Made by a program: the position numbers and the translations under genes. The notes beneath the pieces are model-generated. The model saw nothing but the letters and a program-made list of their open reading frames with translations. It was not told where the DNA came from and did not search any database. Below are positions 47,325 to 57,047 of a DNA stretch of 64,000 bases, one piece after another (the first letter of the stretch is position 1; every line of letters begins with the position of its first letter). This stretch comes from Clostridia bacterium. GTDB taxonomy: Bacteria; Bacillota; Clostridia; Oscillospirales; CAG-272. The stretch is taken from NCBI GenBank assembly GCA_017453205.1, contig JAFTKO010000043.1, positions 67,454-131,453 on the forward strand. The letters are read 5' to 3'.

Positions 47325-47339
47325 AGTCCTGTCACCTCC

Positions 47340-48075
47340 TTAAAAGGACAGCGTGGAGCTATCCAGAGAGATGCTTGCGACGGCGGTATTATCAAAGCGG
47401 ATCTTGATGGTCTCGGAGAGTCCCGAGGTCTTTTCCGTAATCGTTACGGTAAAATAGCAGTCGCTTGCGTAGGAACGGAAAGCGTTGGAGTAGGCGCGGG
47501 TTCTGCCGCTGTCAAGACGCTACATACTGCCGTAGTAGTCCTCGATGGCTTTGAGAGCATTGACGGTCAGAACGCCATTTGAATAGCTTGCCGAGATCAG
47601 CTTATCTTGAATGGTGGAGAGTGCCACCGTTTCATCGGAGCTGTCATACCATCTGGTAGTGCCGCTGGAAACGTAATACTCATAATAGCCGAGAACCACC
47701 GAGCCGACCGCGCTGACGGTCACTTCGATGTCGTCAAACTGACTTCCGACAGAGCCGAAGGGGTTCGTCATGCTGACGTTAAAGGTGTAGGCGCCTCCGG
47801 GGGCGATGTGGTATCCGTCTGCCGCAGGTGTGACCGAGCTTGTAAAGACGATATCCGTGGGCTTTCCGACATAGGTGGCGATACACTGTGCCTTGAAGCC
47901 GCTATCCCTTGTGGTAACGGTAATGACGATATTGCCTTCAAACGCCTTGTAGCAGGTGACGGTTGCATTGGTGCTTCCGTCAGACTTGGGAGTAACGGTC
48001 ACATACTCGGTGACGCTCTTGGTGTTGGAGCTGTCCGCCCATGTGACAGACCAACGATCTTGGTCTGCAAAAAGA
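47340..48075 (-). pseudogene. Ig-like surface protein, 5' end lost, in-frame amber
   Basis: The frame reads through Ig-like segments (SVTWADSSNTKSV, VTVTPKSDGSTNATVTCYK, GNIVITVTTRDSGFKAQCIA), then a TAG at 47520-47522, then 59 more codons to TAA at 47340-47342 (ending in DSSTLSF). The 5' end joins sigma-like HTH DNA near 48075, so no signal peptide or start remains. The segment pattern is that of bacterial Ig2/BIG-type repeats. Confidence 0.7.
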
Positions 48076-48220
48076 GCAACAATTTTTTATTAAGCCGTCT
48101 GATGTGCTCGGGCTCATAACCGAGTTCAGCCGCCAGCGCCTTTTGCGTGTAATTCTTAATGTAAAGAGAAATGTACAAATCGTATAAACGGGGCAGCGCG
48201 GAATATAGAGACCCCTTCAC
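48075..48220 (-). pseudogene. Sigma-region-4/HTH protein fragment
   Basis: From the GTG at 48220 it reads LYDLYISLYIKNYTQKALA then AAELGYEPEHIRRLNKKLL, a helix-turn-helix of the sigma-70 region 4 type used by phage and conjugative-element regulators. The frame is lost at the junction with the Ig-like sequence near 48075. Confidence 0.6.
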
Positions 48221-48254
48221 CTATTGCCACGAAAATGGCGTTTTTTTGGGGGGG

Positions 48255-48535
48255 TCAAAAATATTTTTGAACTTTTTTCACAGCCGCGTGATAATGCTCT
48301 CTCATCGTATCCCAGCGGATACCCATTTCTAACGCAATTTCCTCATAAGTGAGTCCATCCACGGCGTACTCCAAAGGACGTGATACTGCTTGTCCGTGAG
48401 CTTATCCATAGCGGCATTCAGACGGGCGTTTTCCTCTGCCAGCGTTTCATCCGCACCAAGCCGCATCAGCAGATCCATAACAATGCGATGCGTTTCATAA
48501 ACCTTTTCCGCCTGTGCTTGTCCGATGTCGGGTCA
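48255..48535 (-). pseudogene. Second sigma-region-4-like regulator, frameshifted
   Basis: The first frame reads VMDLLMRLGADETLAEENAR and KLTDKQYHVLW. Near 48370 it must shift to reach PLEYAVDGLTYEEIALEMGI and the end KKVQKYF with TGA at 48255. This is the pattern of short sigma-like HTH proteins of mobile elements. It is followed by an unusual run (C7A7 on the minus strand) at about 48241-48254. Confidence 0.65.
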
Positions 48536-48573
48536 GCAGAACCTCGCTGTGCTTTCCAAGCGTAATATAATTT

Positions 48574-48723
48574 TTACTTGGAAAGTAGCTTCATTTCACG
48601 GGAAACGCTCGTCTTTGAATAGCCAAGCTCCGCCGCAATATCTACACAGCAAGCATATCCGTTTTTCTTTTGAAGAAGCAGTATTGTTTCAAGATACATT
48701 TCTTCCGATTCTTTGTGCCTCAT
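48574..48723 (-). pseudogene. Truncated DtxR/MntR-like regulator (49 residues)
   Basis: The ATG at 48723 has GAGGAGG 5 nt upstream. The protein begins MRHKESEEMYLETILLLQKK and ends just after the winged-helix recognition segment (DIAAELGYSKTSVSREM) at TAA 48574. The family normally continues into wing, dimerisation and metal-binding parts of about 100 more residues. A 9-bp inverted repeat (CTTTCCAAG, 48552-48560; CTTGGAAAG, 48577-48585) sits over the stop. It could be truncated, or a deliberately small HTH protein; truncation is likelier given the pseudogenes downstream. Confidence 0.7.
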
Positions 48724-48798
48724 ATTGCCTCCTCATAAAACTAAACATTCTTTATTGGCAAAACGGCGGTGAACCTCGAAAGTCCACCGCCGTCAGCT

Positions 48799-50094
48799 TT
48801 ATCGCCGGAAATGAGATGACTCGTTTTCGGTGGTATTGTTACCTTGATTCTGTTTTTTCTTTTTTCTTTTCTTTACAATGATAATTGCGGTGATACCGCC
48901 TGCAATCAGAACGATTGCGCCAACACAGATAAGCGCGTAACCCCACATAGGCATTACAAAGGCAACGCCGGGAACACAGACAATGAAATTGCCCGTGTGT
49001 GTCGTTTCAAACACCACGTATTTTCCGTATCCGTCACAAGCAATTTCGGTAAGTGAGCCGTCCTCGTTCATAGCGTAAACCACGATTTTGTTGCGGTCAA
49101 AGGTCGATTTTGCTTTGAGATAGATCTTCACGTTCTCCGTAGGCGTTACAGCAGAGCCGCTTGCATCCGTGAGAGATACGCTGAACACTTCAAAGTTATC
49201 GGCAATGGTCGCCATTTTCTCGCTTGCCGTATCAAACACCGTACCGCCCGTGATGTATCTCGCCATAATAGCGGTATCTTCGGGAAGAACGCCTTTTTCG
49301 TCCTCTACCTTTGCAAGCTGACTGCCGCCTGCTACTGAGGTGATGGTGAAATCAAGCTCAGTGTAGGTATCGTTGCCAAGCTCGGTCTTATAGCTTGCGT
49401 GTGTGGCTTTGTAGATGAGGTGGTATTCACCGACCTCGGAGAGTGTAAAACGATTGTCCGTGATCTCAACGGGCTCTTTTACTCCCTCTCGGAGATAGTA
49501 AGCGGATACGGTCACGTCACACGCTTCAGAGCCAAGAACCGCGCTTGCTTCCGGTACGGCAAACACCGAGCCGATCGATACCTGATAGTTTCCTTCGCCC
49601 TCCATCGTAAATATGGGAACAAACTCCGCAGGACGTTCACCGAGATCTCGGATGCTGTCGCTTGTCTTGGTTGCTCCTGCGAGATTAAGAGAGATGGAGA
49701 AGCTGACCTCCTTATCCATTGCTGTGATAAAAGCGGTAAAGGAGAGGTTACCCTGCAATCTTGAAGCACTCAAAGTGTAGGTATAGATCGTCCAACCATC
49801 TTCGATTCTTGAAGTATATCCATTCACCTTATTGCCGCTGACGAGCTTCATATTGCTGATGCTCGATGAATGACCGAAGGACATATAATAGAAGTCGCCG
49901 CTTTTCTCAACCGCTGCGGTGGAGGAAAAATTATCTGCTCCCATCGTAAGTCCGTCAAGGTTGACGGGAACGGAATACGTACCGTCGCTACCGCCTACGG
50001 GAGATACCGCCGATGCACGCACACCACCGAAAACGGTAAGCGTGAGCATCAAGGCACACAGAAGGGTTGAAAACAATTTCATTTTTCTTTTCAT
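48799..50094 (-). CDS. Membrane-anchored surface protein with NEAT-like domain
   Basis: 431 residues from the ATG at 50094; GGAGG lies 11 nt upstream, inside the end of the preceding gene. Signal peptide (MKRKMKLFSTLLCALMLTLT, cleavage near RASA). Residues about 40-150 resemble a NEAT domain (GTYSVPVNLDG, FYYMSFGHSSSISNMKL, SFTAFITAM.KEVSFSISLNL). The YxxxY haem motif is not evident, so haem binding is uncertain. A second beta domain and a C-terminal transmembrane helix (MWGYALICVGAIVLIAGG) with a KKRKKKK stop-transfer follow. It is the last intact gene of the big operon. Confidence 0.75.
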   Translation of the reverse strand: MKRKMKLFSTLLCALMLTLTVFGGVRASAVSPVGGSDGTYSVPVNLDGLTMGADNFSSTAAVEKSGDFYYMSFGHSSSISNMKLVSGNKVNGYTSRIEDGWTIYTYTLSASRLQGNLSFTAFITAMDKEVSFSISLNLAGATKTSDSIRDLGERPAEFVPIFTMEGEGNYQVSIGSVFAVPEASAVLGSEACDVTVSAYYLREGVKEPVEITDNRFTLSEVGEYHLIYKATHASYKTELGNDTYTELDFTITSVAGGSQLAKVEDEKGVLPEDTAIMARYITGGTVFDTASEKMATIADNFEVFSVSLTDASGSAVTPTENVKIYLKAKSTFDRNKIVVYAMNEDGSLTEIACDGYGKYVVFETTHTGNFIVCVPGVAFVMPMWGYALICVGAIVLIAGGITAIIIVKKRKKKKQNQGNNTTENESSHFRR

Positions 50095-50098
50095 ACCG

Positions 50099-53000
50099 TC
50101 AATCCTCCGCAGGAACAAATTTTGCAACGAGAGTTACGTTTTCGGTGACAATATAGGTTTCAAGGTCGATCAAGGTCTGCTCGGAATCTCCTTGAATATA
50201 CCAGCCCGCAAATTCGTAGCCATCTACTTTACAGTTAACGTGAATCTTATTGGAAGAAAAAACCACACTATTACCTTCCAAAACAGTCTCATTACGGAAG
50301 AATGCATCGGTATAATTGGTATCTACGGAATATTTTACTGTGAGCTCCTTTTTGAACACCGGGTTCAAAACAAAGCTATCGGGATTATCCCAATCCACTT
50401 TTGCGGGTCTGATATAATAATACGTTTGCTTTCTCACTCCATCAAAAAGACCGCACTCCCAACCTGCCAATTGATAACCGTCGGGAACGGTTGCCTTGAA
50501 ATCACCACCAGAAATTTGATAATTGCCTTGGCTGCCGATATAATAAGTCTTTTTATACGAGGTACCGTCACCTCTATTGATCGTAAGTGTCAGACCGGGA
50601 TCCCAAACAGTATACAGCGTAACATTTCTAGAATTAAATGTAGCAATGAAATCCTCAAACAACTTGCCTCCACCAACAACAATGGAGTAACTTCCTTCGT
50701 TCATAGTCCAACCATAAAGAACATCCGAGCCGGGAATACTGTCGGCAAAGCCCGCCTTTTTCATTGCGTACATATTCTCTGTCAGGTTATAGGTCACAGT
50801 TCGTTCCAAAGTGCCGTCATCAAAAGGATGCGCGGCATCGGTCACATAGGTCACCGTAACGTCCACATTATTGTTCCAAATATGGATCTTTTGTGAAAAA
50901 GTCAAGGTCAACCCGTCAAAATTGTATCTTTGATGGAGGGTGTAATCGCTCGCCTGAGAGAAGGTCACTCGGTATTGGTAATAATCCCTTACCACCGTCG
51001 AGCCTCTTTCGCCACAATAAGCATAGCCTCCTGCGATTCGATTGCCCTCGGCATCATACAATGCGGGAGTGGAGAACGCATATTCATGCCCTACAAAATA
51101 GTCTTCGCAGTCCAGCATTTCGGTGCTGTGCTTACCCGCAAAATTGAGATTGTAATAATACGTGGCAATCACGCTGTCATCGCCGAATCTATGAACCAAC
51201 TCCAGCACAGCGTACTTTGAGCCATCTATCTTTTTCCAAAGATCCTCTATTGCGGTATTTTGGTCTTCGTTGATCAAAATTTCTTCTTCCGTAATAGTAT
51301 CGGTATAAAGAGTATAGCTGTAAATTGTATAATTTCTTGCAAAATCGCCGATACGTAGGACATATGTTTCATTTAACAATTTCGCATAATTTTCAGCCGT
51401 CAAACGTTCGCTTTGCAGAGTCGTAGAAATGGCACGGCGCGCACCTGCGGCATCATATCTGACTCCATCAGTCTCCAAAATGTCGCCTGCGCTGTTCTCG
51501 ACAAAATAGTCAAGCCTGCTGTTGCAAACAAAGGGGACAGCGTGGTAATACTTCTCGCCGTACTTGTTTTCAAGCTCGTAAACAACGATAAATTTCTCCG
51601 CAGGAACCTCAAAGGTTGTATCATTATATTTACCGTAGCCACACCAGTAATATACTCCATTTGCATCCTCAAAGATCGCCGTTTTCACGATATTGATGCT
51701 ATAATCAATCTCCTGTGCCGTCGGGTCTGCAAAGAATGTACCGATCATATCCGCGCTCTTACCCATCCAGTCATAGGAGACGTTGGGATAACCTACGGTA
51801 TCCCCAACGGCATATTCCGCATTCGCATCATATGGGAAATTCTCGGAGCTCTTGATGGTGATGTCGGGTGCTTCGTACTCCGCGAGTTCCACAAGCGTTC
51901 TTCTCGTTCCGGTGTCTGCCTTTGTTTCAAAGAGTATGGCAACACTTTCCGAGAAGGTAAAGACATTCCCAATATTCAGCTTATTGCTATAATCGGCTTT
52001 ACCGTTCTTCATGGCGTATGCTGTCCACGTAACGGATGAAAAATCTGTGGTGGCATCGCATTTTTCAGCGTAGATCTCGGCAAGTCGTATGGTTTCGCCG
52101 ACAGTACAGCTCTTGCCCACGTTGATCTCGATGTCCCGACGCATACCACTAATGCCCATACTCTGTACCGTCATAGAATCGGCATAGAGCTTTTCTTCCG
52201 AGGTATAATCGTAACCGAACACCTGCGCGTTGACATCAAAATAAGCCATCATATAACGAGAATCCGCCACCTTATTTGCATTTGTACCGACAGTGGGCGT
52301 GACGGTGATACGACTGCTGTACTGCGTTCTCGAGGTGGTCGGAAGCATAGAATCCAACGTAGAATAGAAGAAATTGATCATATCGGTAGAAAGACCGCCG
52401 TCCGTCATAAGTTCATAACACATATTCTTATTAGACAGATCGTTGCTGTTACCGGGATAATACTGCATATCGGTCTGATACTGGAAGCTGTCGCCTGTCA
52501 GAGGCTCGTAATCCACGGTAGCGAGCTTGATAATATGGTCGTAGTCAATCTCCAATATAAGATCGTTATAGCCCATTCCGCTTGCAATTTCCATAAATCC
52601 TGTTACAGCGTTCATGACTATATAACTACTTTTCAAATTGCTGCCAAGATTGTAAATATTATAGAATTTGCCTGTGTCAGCGTGATATTCCATCGCATAA
52701 GCGCCGTAATACTGCCCACCGTAAGTAGCGGGATAATAGTCGGATTCTACTTCTTCATTGCCTTCGGGAGGATTTGTAATTTCGTAAAAAAGCTGAATGG
52801 GGATCAAGGACATCATCCTGTTATAGTAGTTGTCGGCAGTATTTTCTATTGTCAATCCCGAATTGGAGGTAAGTCCTGCATAGGGAATATTTTGCTTAAT
52901 TAAGGTGTAATTTTCGTTTCCGTCGGAATACAGATAAGAATAAACGGGATTAAATGAATCCGCCATCGTTGTTCCGTTATTTTCCTTACGGTAATATGAT

Positions 53001-53860
53001 TTTACAAGGTAATACCCCTTCTCCAGCGGGACTTCGGTGTTCACGTAGGAGCGCGAAAAGCCGATGATCTTGGTAAAATCAATGGCAACGGTATAGCGAG
53101 TCAATGTATTGATCCGCTCCGAATCACTGAGCTCATCATTCGCCCAGTTAACCGTTTGAATGTCAAGATACAGGGTATCTTCAAGATTAAAATCTGTAAG
53201 ATTGATAAAAATTGTTTTTACGGGATCAGCAAGCGAATGGACCTTATCCTCTATGTAAACGGACGTTCCCATTCTTGAGGATACCGTTACGGAGTATACT
53301 TCTCCCACGGAATTAAACATCGGGAGCAAATATTTTGTGTCATATTGAAGTCTCAGTAGTAGCTTACCGTCGGATTTTTCAAGATAAATTTCTTCGGCGA
53401 TCAGACTTTCGGTAAAGTCCATATATCCGCCACCCTCATCGGTGAAGCTACCTTTCACAATGGTATCTTCCAATATTTTTGCACTATATTCAAGATCATA
53501 GGTACCGTTGGTCGCAAAGCTCTCTTTTTCCCATTTTGCGTAAAGAGTCACGTCACGCATATAGAGGTAAAGGATACCGTCTACGTACGGAACGGTATAT
53601 TCCTTATCGAAATACCAGCCCGAGAAAATATATCCTATCTTTTCGGGCGTAGGTAAGACCGGCATTTTGTTTGCAGTATAAGTAATGCTTTCAATGGGCG
53701 TGCTGAGGCCTTCGGACATAAAGGATATTTTATATTCGGTATCTCCGTATGCATCTGCAATTGCATCCTGTGGCGATACAGATGTTGAATTCTGACCGCA
53801 TCCCGTAAAGACCGCACAAATCATGATACCGCAAAGCACTAATAATATGATTTTTTTCAT
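50099..53860 (-). CDS. Giant InlB-repeat lipoprotein
   Basis: 1253 residues. The lipobox is VFTGC (Cys near residue 20). An InlB_B repeat follows at about 40-110 (GYIFSGWYFDKEYTV...VTLYAKW). A long beta-rich centre without a family I recognise spans about 115-1000. Further InlB-like repeats lie at the C-terminus (GYQLAGWECG, GYEFAGWYIQG, ENVTLVAKF). The usual InlB_B repeat protein is secreted and anchored, and mediates surface interactions; a lipoprotein of this size is unusual. The next gene begins 4 nt downstream. An internal terminator-like hairpin lies just upstream of this gene. Confidence 0.85.
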   Translation of the reverse strand: MKKIILLVLCGIMICAVFTGCGQNSTSVSPQDAIADAYGDTEYKISFMSEGLSTPIESITYTANKMPVLPTPEKIGYIFSGWYFDKEYTVPYVDGILYLYMRDVTLYAKWEKESFATNGTYDLEYSAKILEDTIVKGSFTDEGGGYMDFTESLIAEEIYLEKSDGKLLLRLQYDTKYLLPMFNSVGEVYSVTVSSRMGTSVYIEDKVHSLADPVKTIFINLTDFNLEDTLYLDIQTVNWANDELSDSERINTLTRYTVAIDFTKIIGFSRSYVNTEVPLEKGYYLVKSYYRKENNGTTMADSFNPVYSYLYSDGNENYTLIKQNIPYAGLTSNSGLTIENTADNYYNRMMSLIPIQLFYEITNPPEGNEEVESDYYPATYGGQYYGAYAMEYHADTGKFYNIYNLGSNLKSSYIVMNAVTGFMEIASGMGYNDLILEIDYDHIIKLATVDYEPLTGDSFQYQTDMQYYPGNSNDLSNKNMCYELMTDGGLSTDMINFFYSTLDSMLPTTSRTQYSSRITVTPTVGTNANKVADSRYMMAYFDVNAQVFGYDYTSEEKLYADSMTVQSMGISGMRRDIEINVGKSCTVGETIRLAEIYAEKCDATTDFSSVTWTAYAMKNGKADYSNKLNIGNVFTFSESVAILFETKADTGTRRTLVELAEYEAPDITIKSSENFPYDANAEYAVGDTVGYPNVSYDWMGKSADMIGTFFADPTAQEIDYSINIVKTAIFEDANGVYYWCGYGKYNDTTFEVPAEKFIVVYELENKYGEKYYHAVPFVCNSRLDYFVENSAGDILETDGVRYDAAGARRAISTTLQSERLTAENYAKLLNETYVLRIGDFARNYTIYSYTLYTDTITEEEILINEDQNTAIEDLWKKIDGSKYAVLELVHRFGDDSVIATYYYNLNFAGKHSTEMLDCEDYFVGHEYAFSTPALYDAEGNRIAGGYAYCGERGSTVVRDYYQYRVTFSQASDYTLHQRYNFDGLTLTFSQKIHIWNNNVDVTVTYVTDAAHPFDDGTLERTVTYNLTENMYAMKKAGFADSIPGSDVLYGWTMNEGSYSIVVGGGKLFEDFIATFNSRNVTLYTVWDPGLTLTINRGDGTSYKKTYYIGSQGNYQISGGDFKATVPDGYQLAGWECGLFDGVRKQTYYYIRPAKVDWDNPDSFVLNPVFKKELTVKYSVDTNYTDAFFRNETVLEGNSVVFSSNKIHVNCKVDGYEFAGWYIQGDSEQTLIDLETYIVTENVTLVAKFVPAED

Positions 53861-53897
53861 TCTGTGTTCTCCTTTTTCGGAGGCAGCTTAAAATAAA

Positions 53898-53930
53898 CTG
53901 CCAACCGAAATCTGTTTTTTCGGTTGGCAG
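53898..53930 (-). terminator. Internal terminator or attenuator between the two giant lipoproteins
   Basis: The 10-bp arms CTGCCAACCG (53898-53907) and CGGTTGGCAG (53921-53930) extend into A/T pairs. They are followed on the minus strand by TTTATTTT. The hairpin sits between the stop at 53943 and the ATG at 53860. Confidence 0.75.
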
Positions 53931-53942
53931 CTTTTCAATAGG

Positions 53943-56900
53943 TTAAGAAATCAATAAGGAGGTGAAGTCACCCACTTTATCTTCGTTCGTTACCGTGTTC
54001 TCGCTGTTGGGAATGCCTTCCCACCAACCGTCTTCAAATATCTCGCTGTTTTGATTGATAACATCATCCTTTTGGATCCATCCGTTATCTCCGGTACGGT
54101 TATAAACAGAAACCTTTCCTTCGACCTCTTCACCACTGGAGTTTGTTGTTCCCATATCAGTGAAAGCGTTTTTGTGAACCTTGCTTACAATACCGAATGC
54201 AACGTTGGATCTGTAATAAACAGAACCCTCCATAACTTCATAGCGAAGCACGTTTGTGTCAAAGGCTTCTCCGAAGTATGCCGCAAAAGGTCTTACTTCC
54301 CAACCGATCGTAATGCTATCCGAAGCTTTTGTGCCGCTGATCGTTGCCACAAGTCGTACATCCCAAACCGTAACGTTTACCTTTTGGGTCGCATCAATAC
54401 AACTGTACTGCTCCACGGTATCCCTACCAACATACTGAATGATACCGGTAACATCACCCGATGCATCGATAAGATAGTAGAATTCGTTTTCAACGGGATT
54501 CGGGTACATAGGATCTTGACCGTAAGCAAACTTCATCAAAATTCTGTCCGTTTCTCCCTCTACGGGCATAAAGGAAGCAATTGCCATAGACTTGAAAGCA
54601 TAGGGCTCAACGGTTTTGAGGTTTGCAAGAGGAATATAGATATATGCTGTCTTTTTCGTATAGTTCACAAACTTAAAATCGGGCATTTCGGGGTTCATCA
54701 CCCATTTGCCGTTTTCATTGATACAGCCCATATTTTCAAATGCGCTTCTGCCGATCACCTCAAGACCGCCGGGAGTTACCGAGAGATATTCGAGGTTGGA
54801 GGTGTTCATAAAAGCCTCCGCACCAATGGTCTTAACGCTATTGCCGATATACACTTTAGAGATAGCATTGTTGCCCTTAAATGCGCCCTCAGCAATGGCA
54901 GTGATAACCTTACCGTCAAGCTCGTTGGGGATAACGATCAAATACGTTCCGTTATCAAGAAGCTGAGCGGTGTTTTGGTCAAATCCGGTAACAGTCAGAG
55001 TACCGTCGGCATTTTCGGTAGTGGTAAAGCCCTTAACGTCATACTCGTAAATGATCTCAATATACTGATTGCAATTCTTTGCACCAAAGGCATACTCTAC
55101 GCCAAACTGCTCGATAGAGGTTACCTTAACGTTGACACCGAGCGCCTCGGATGTAATGCCAAGCTGGGAAAGGAATGCTTCTCTTTCAAGCACAGTACCC
55201 GTGGGGAACGTGAGGGTCGTCTTTTTTGCATCCGTACCGTCCATTACATTTTTATAGGAAACATTCACGGAAATATCGCCCTCTTTCACCTCGCCTGTGA
55301 ACACCAGCTTTGTTTCCTCAAGCTGATCATAGGTAAAGATACCTTTGTTCAGAATAGAAGCAAGGAAGAGGTAATTGTTATCGCCGAAGGGGTATGCGGT
55401 AGTGTTGAATACAACATATGTCAATTTATCAAGCTTATCGGTGAGTGCAAAAGCATCATTATACATTCCAACGCCCATAGGTGCTGTAAGATACTGCTGC
55501 TTTGTAAGATAGCTACCGTCGTAGACCGTATCGTATTCGGATGCGTCAACGGTGTACTCAACGCCTGTCAGCGTAGAGGGGAGATAAATATAAGAGCAAT
55601 CGACCTTGTTCAGTACGCCGACGTGAATTTTCGTTACACCCTCGGGAACGGTCAGATTGCCGTCCTTCACGTTCGATTGATATACAGAAATCAGAATCTT
55701 ATCATCGCCATCCTTTTTGTACATCATACCATCCTCAACGACGTAGGGTGCTCCATCTGCAAACTTCACAGTGGCGGGTACCATAGCCAACGTTTTGATG
55801 CCTGCGGGAATAGCAATCTCAAAATCGTAAGTATTAGAACCTCTGTACGTATCTACAATGCCTTCGAGGTAATGCTTCCAGAAGCAGTCGATGATGACCT
55901 CAAGGCTCTCGGGAACATTGCAGTATGTCAGCATATCGTAGTTCCAAATGGACTTTTCAAGCACCTTGAGCGTTTCGGGAAGAATGATCTTCTCGCAGAC
56001 GTTATTCATCGTACCCTGCAGATTGGTGATATATTCAATACCGTCCGCAAACATGATCTGTTTGGCGGCATTGATGTATCCAAAGGAATGGCTCTCCGTA
56101 GAGGAAGCCTGACCGTCAAAGGACACGACGTTTGCAACAATCTTGTTACCGCTCTCATCCTCTCCGACAGTTATGTTCTTGGAAAGAATAGAGATACAAG
56201 GATATTGCATCCAAGTGTCCATAGCGTCACGGGCAAGACCGATTACCTTGTAGTTTGCCGAACCCTCGATTTTTTCATAAATGAGGTAAGGCGTTTTCCA
56301 AAGCACCGTTACCGTGGTGTTGACAGAAATTTCTTTATTGAAATCAAATGCGTTTCCGTCAGCATCAACATAGGAAAGATCCTCTGCATCCATGTAGTTC
56401 TTTTGTATGCTTGCAATCTCGGGCTGAGCCATTACTGTACCCGTCTGCACAAGCGTTGTATAAACGATCTCATAACCGTTATCAAAGACAACCTCTGCCA
56501 TGTAACGTCCGTAGAGGTCATCTACATCTTGTGTAGTATACTTTGTGGTGTAGCCTGCATCAATGTACCAACCGTCAAATGTGAGGCTCTGCGAAAGTGC
56601 ATCATCCTGATAGCTCTTGGTGAAGGTAGCATAATCCTTCATCTGAACCTCTCCTTTGTCCACACCATTTATGTGAACATTTGCGGTAACGGGTACGAAA
56701 TACGCATACACCGTCATGTCGCTTGTTATTTCAGCATTTGCATCAAATGCCTGAGTACAAGCTTCATCTGTGTACCAACCACGGAAAATATATCCGTCCT
56801 TAGTGGGATCTTCGGGTAGTGTTACCTTGCCATCCACAACCGAAACGACTTCACTTTTATCTTCGATCATGAAGGTAACAGTGTAGTCCTTGCTTCCGCA

Positions 56901-56981
56901 CGCCGAAAACGCGCAGACACTGAGTAAGAGCAGCATTACCAAGGCAAGTGCGGTAATGACTCTTTTCTGACTTTTTGCCAT
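53943..56981 (-). CDS. Large lipoprotein with InlB repeats and LRR_5 segments
   Basis: 1012 residues with AAAGGAG 7 nt upstream. The lipobox is AFSAC (Cys near residue 28). Two InlB_B repeats lie at about 32-160 (GYIFRGWYTDEACTQ, FDGWYIDAGYTTKY). The central and C-terminal parts contain BspA-like LRR_5 pieces (IILPETLKVLEKSIW, ITAIAEGAFKGNNAISKVYIG, TIGAEAFMNTSNLEYL). The protein therefore combines two surface modules. It follows the ABC genes in the same direction (66-nt gap) and is probably exported to, or acts at, the outer face of the membrane. Confidence 0.87.
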   Translation of the reverse strand: MAKSQKRVITALALVMLLLLSVCAFSACGSKDYTVTFMIEDKSEVVSVVDGKVTLPEDPTKDGYIFRGWYTDEACTQAFDANAEITSDMTVYAYFVPVTANVHINGVDKGEVQMKDYATFTKSYQDDALSQSLTFDGWYIDAGYTTKYTTQDVDDLYGRYMAEVVFDNGYEIVYTTLVQTGTVMAQPEIASIQKNYMDAEDLSYVDADGNAFDFNKEISVNTTVTVLWKTPYLIYEKIEGSANYKVIGLARDAMDTWMQYPCISILSKNITVGEDESGNKIVANVVSFDGQASSTESHSFGYINAAKQIMFADGIEYITNLQGTMNNVCEKIILPETLKVLEKSIWNYDMLTYCNVPESLEVIIDCFWKHYLEGIVDTYRGSNTYDFEIAIPAGIKTLAMVPATVKFADGAPYVVEDGMMYKKDGDDKILISVYQSNVKDGNLTVPEGVTKIHVGVLNKVDCSYIYLPSTLTGVEYTVDASEYDTVYDGSYLTKQQYLTAPMGVGMYNDAFALTDKLDKLTYVVFNTTAYPFGDNNYLFLASILNKGIFTYDQLEETKLVFTGEVKEGDISVNVSYKNVMDGTDAKKTTLTFPTGTVLEREAFLSQLGITSEALGVNVKVTSIEQFGVEYAFGAKNCNQYIEIIYEYDVKGFTTTENADGTLTVTGFDQNTAQLLDNGTYLIVIPNELDGKVITAIAEGAFKGNNAISKVYIGNSVKTIGAEAFMNTSNLEYLSVTPGGLEVIGRSAFENMGCINENGKWVMNPEMPDFKFVNYTKKTAYIYIPLANLKTVEPYAFKSMAIASFMPVEGETDRILMKFAYGQDPMYPNPVENEFYYLIDASGDVTGIIQYVGRDTVEQYSCIDATQKVNVTVWDVRLVATISGTKASDSITIGWEVRPFAAYFGEAFDTNVLRYEVMEGSVYYRSNVAFGIVSKVHKNAFTDMGTTNSSGEEVEGKVSVYNRTGDNGWIQKDDVINQNSEIFEDGWWEGIPNSENTVTNEDKVGDFTSLLIS

Positions 56982-57047
56982 TTTTTTTACTCCTTTGCTG
57001 TAAAAATTTTATTTTGTAAAACCGTATGGCGACGGTAATTACCGAAA

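Noticed and set aside
45308..47522. TAG read as a sense codon in this organism
   Set aside because: The two in-frame TAGs fall only in genes with other lesions, and TAG ends the 39-residue gene at 62051 directly before a terminator, so ordinary decay is simpler.
54051..56819. A 922-codon plus-strand frame opposite the 1012-residue lipoprotein gene
   Set aside because: Low-complexity, Ile/His/Cys-rich translation with no family pattern; the minus-strand gene has a signal peptide, lipobox, repeats and a ribosome site.
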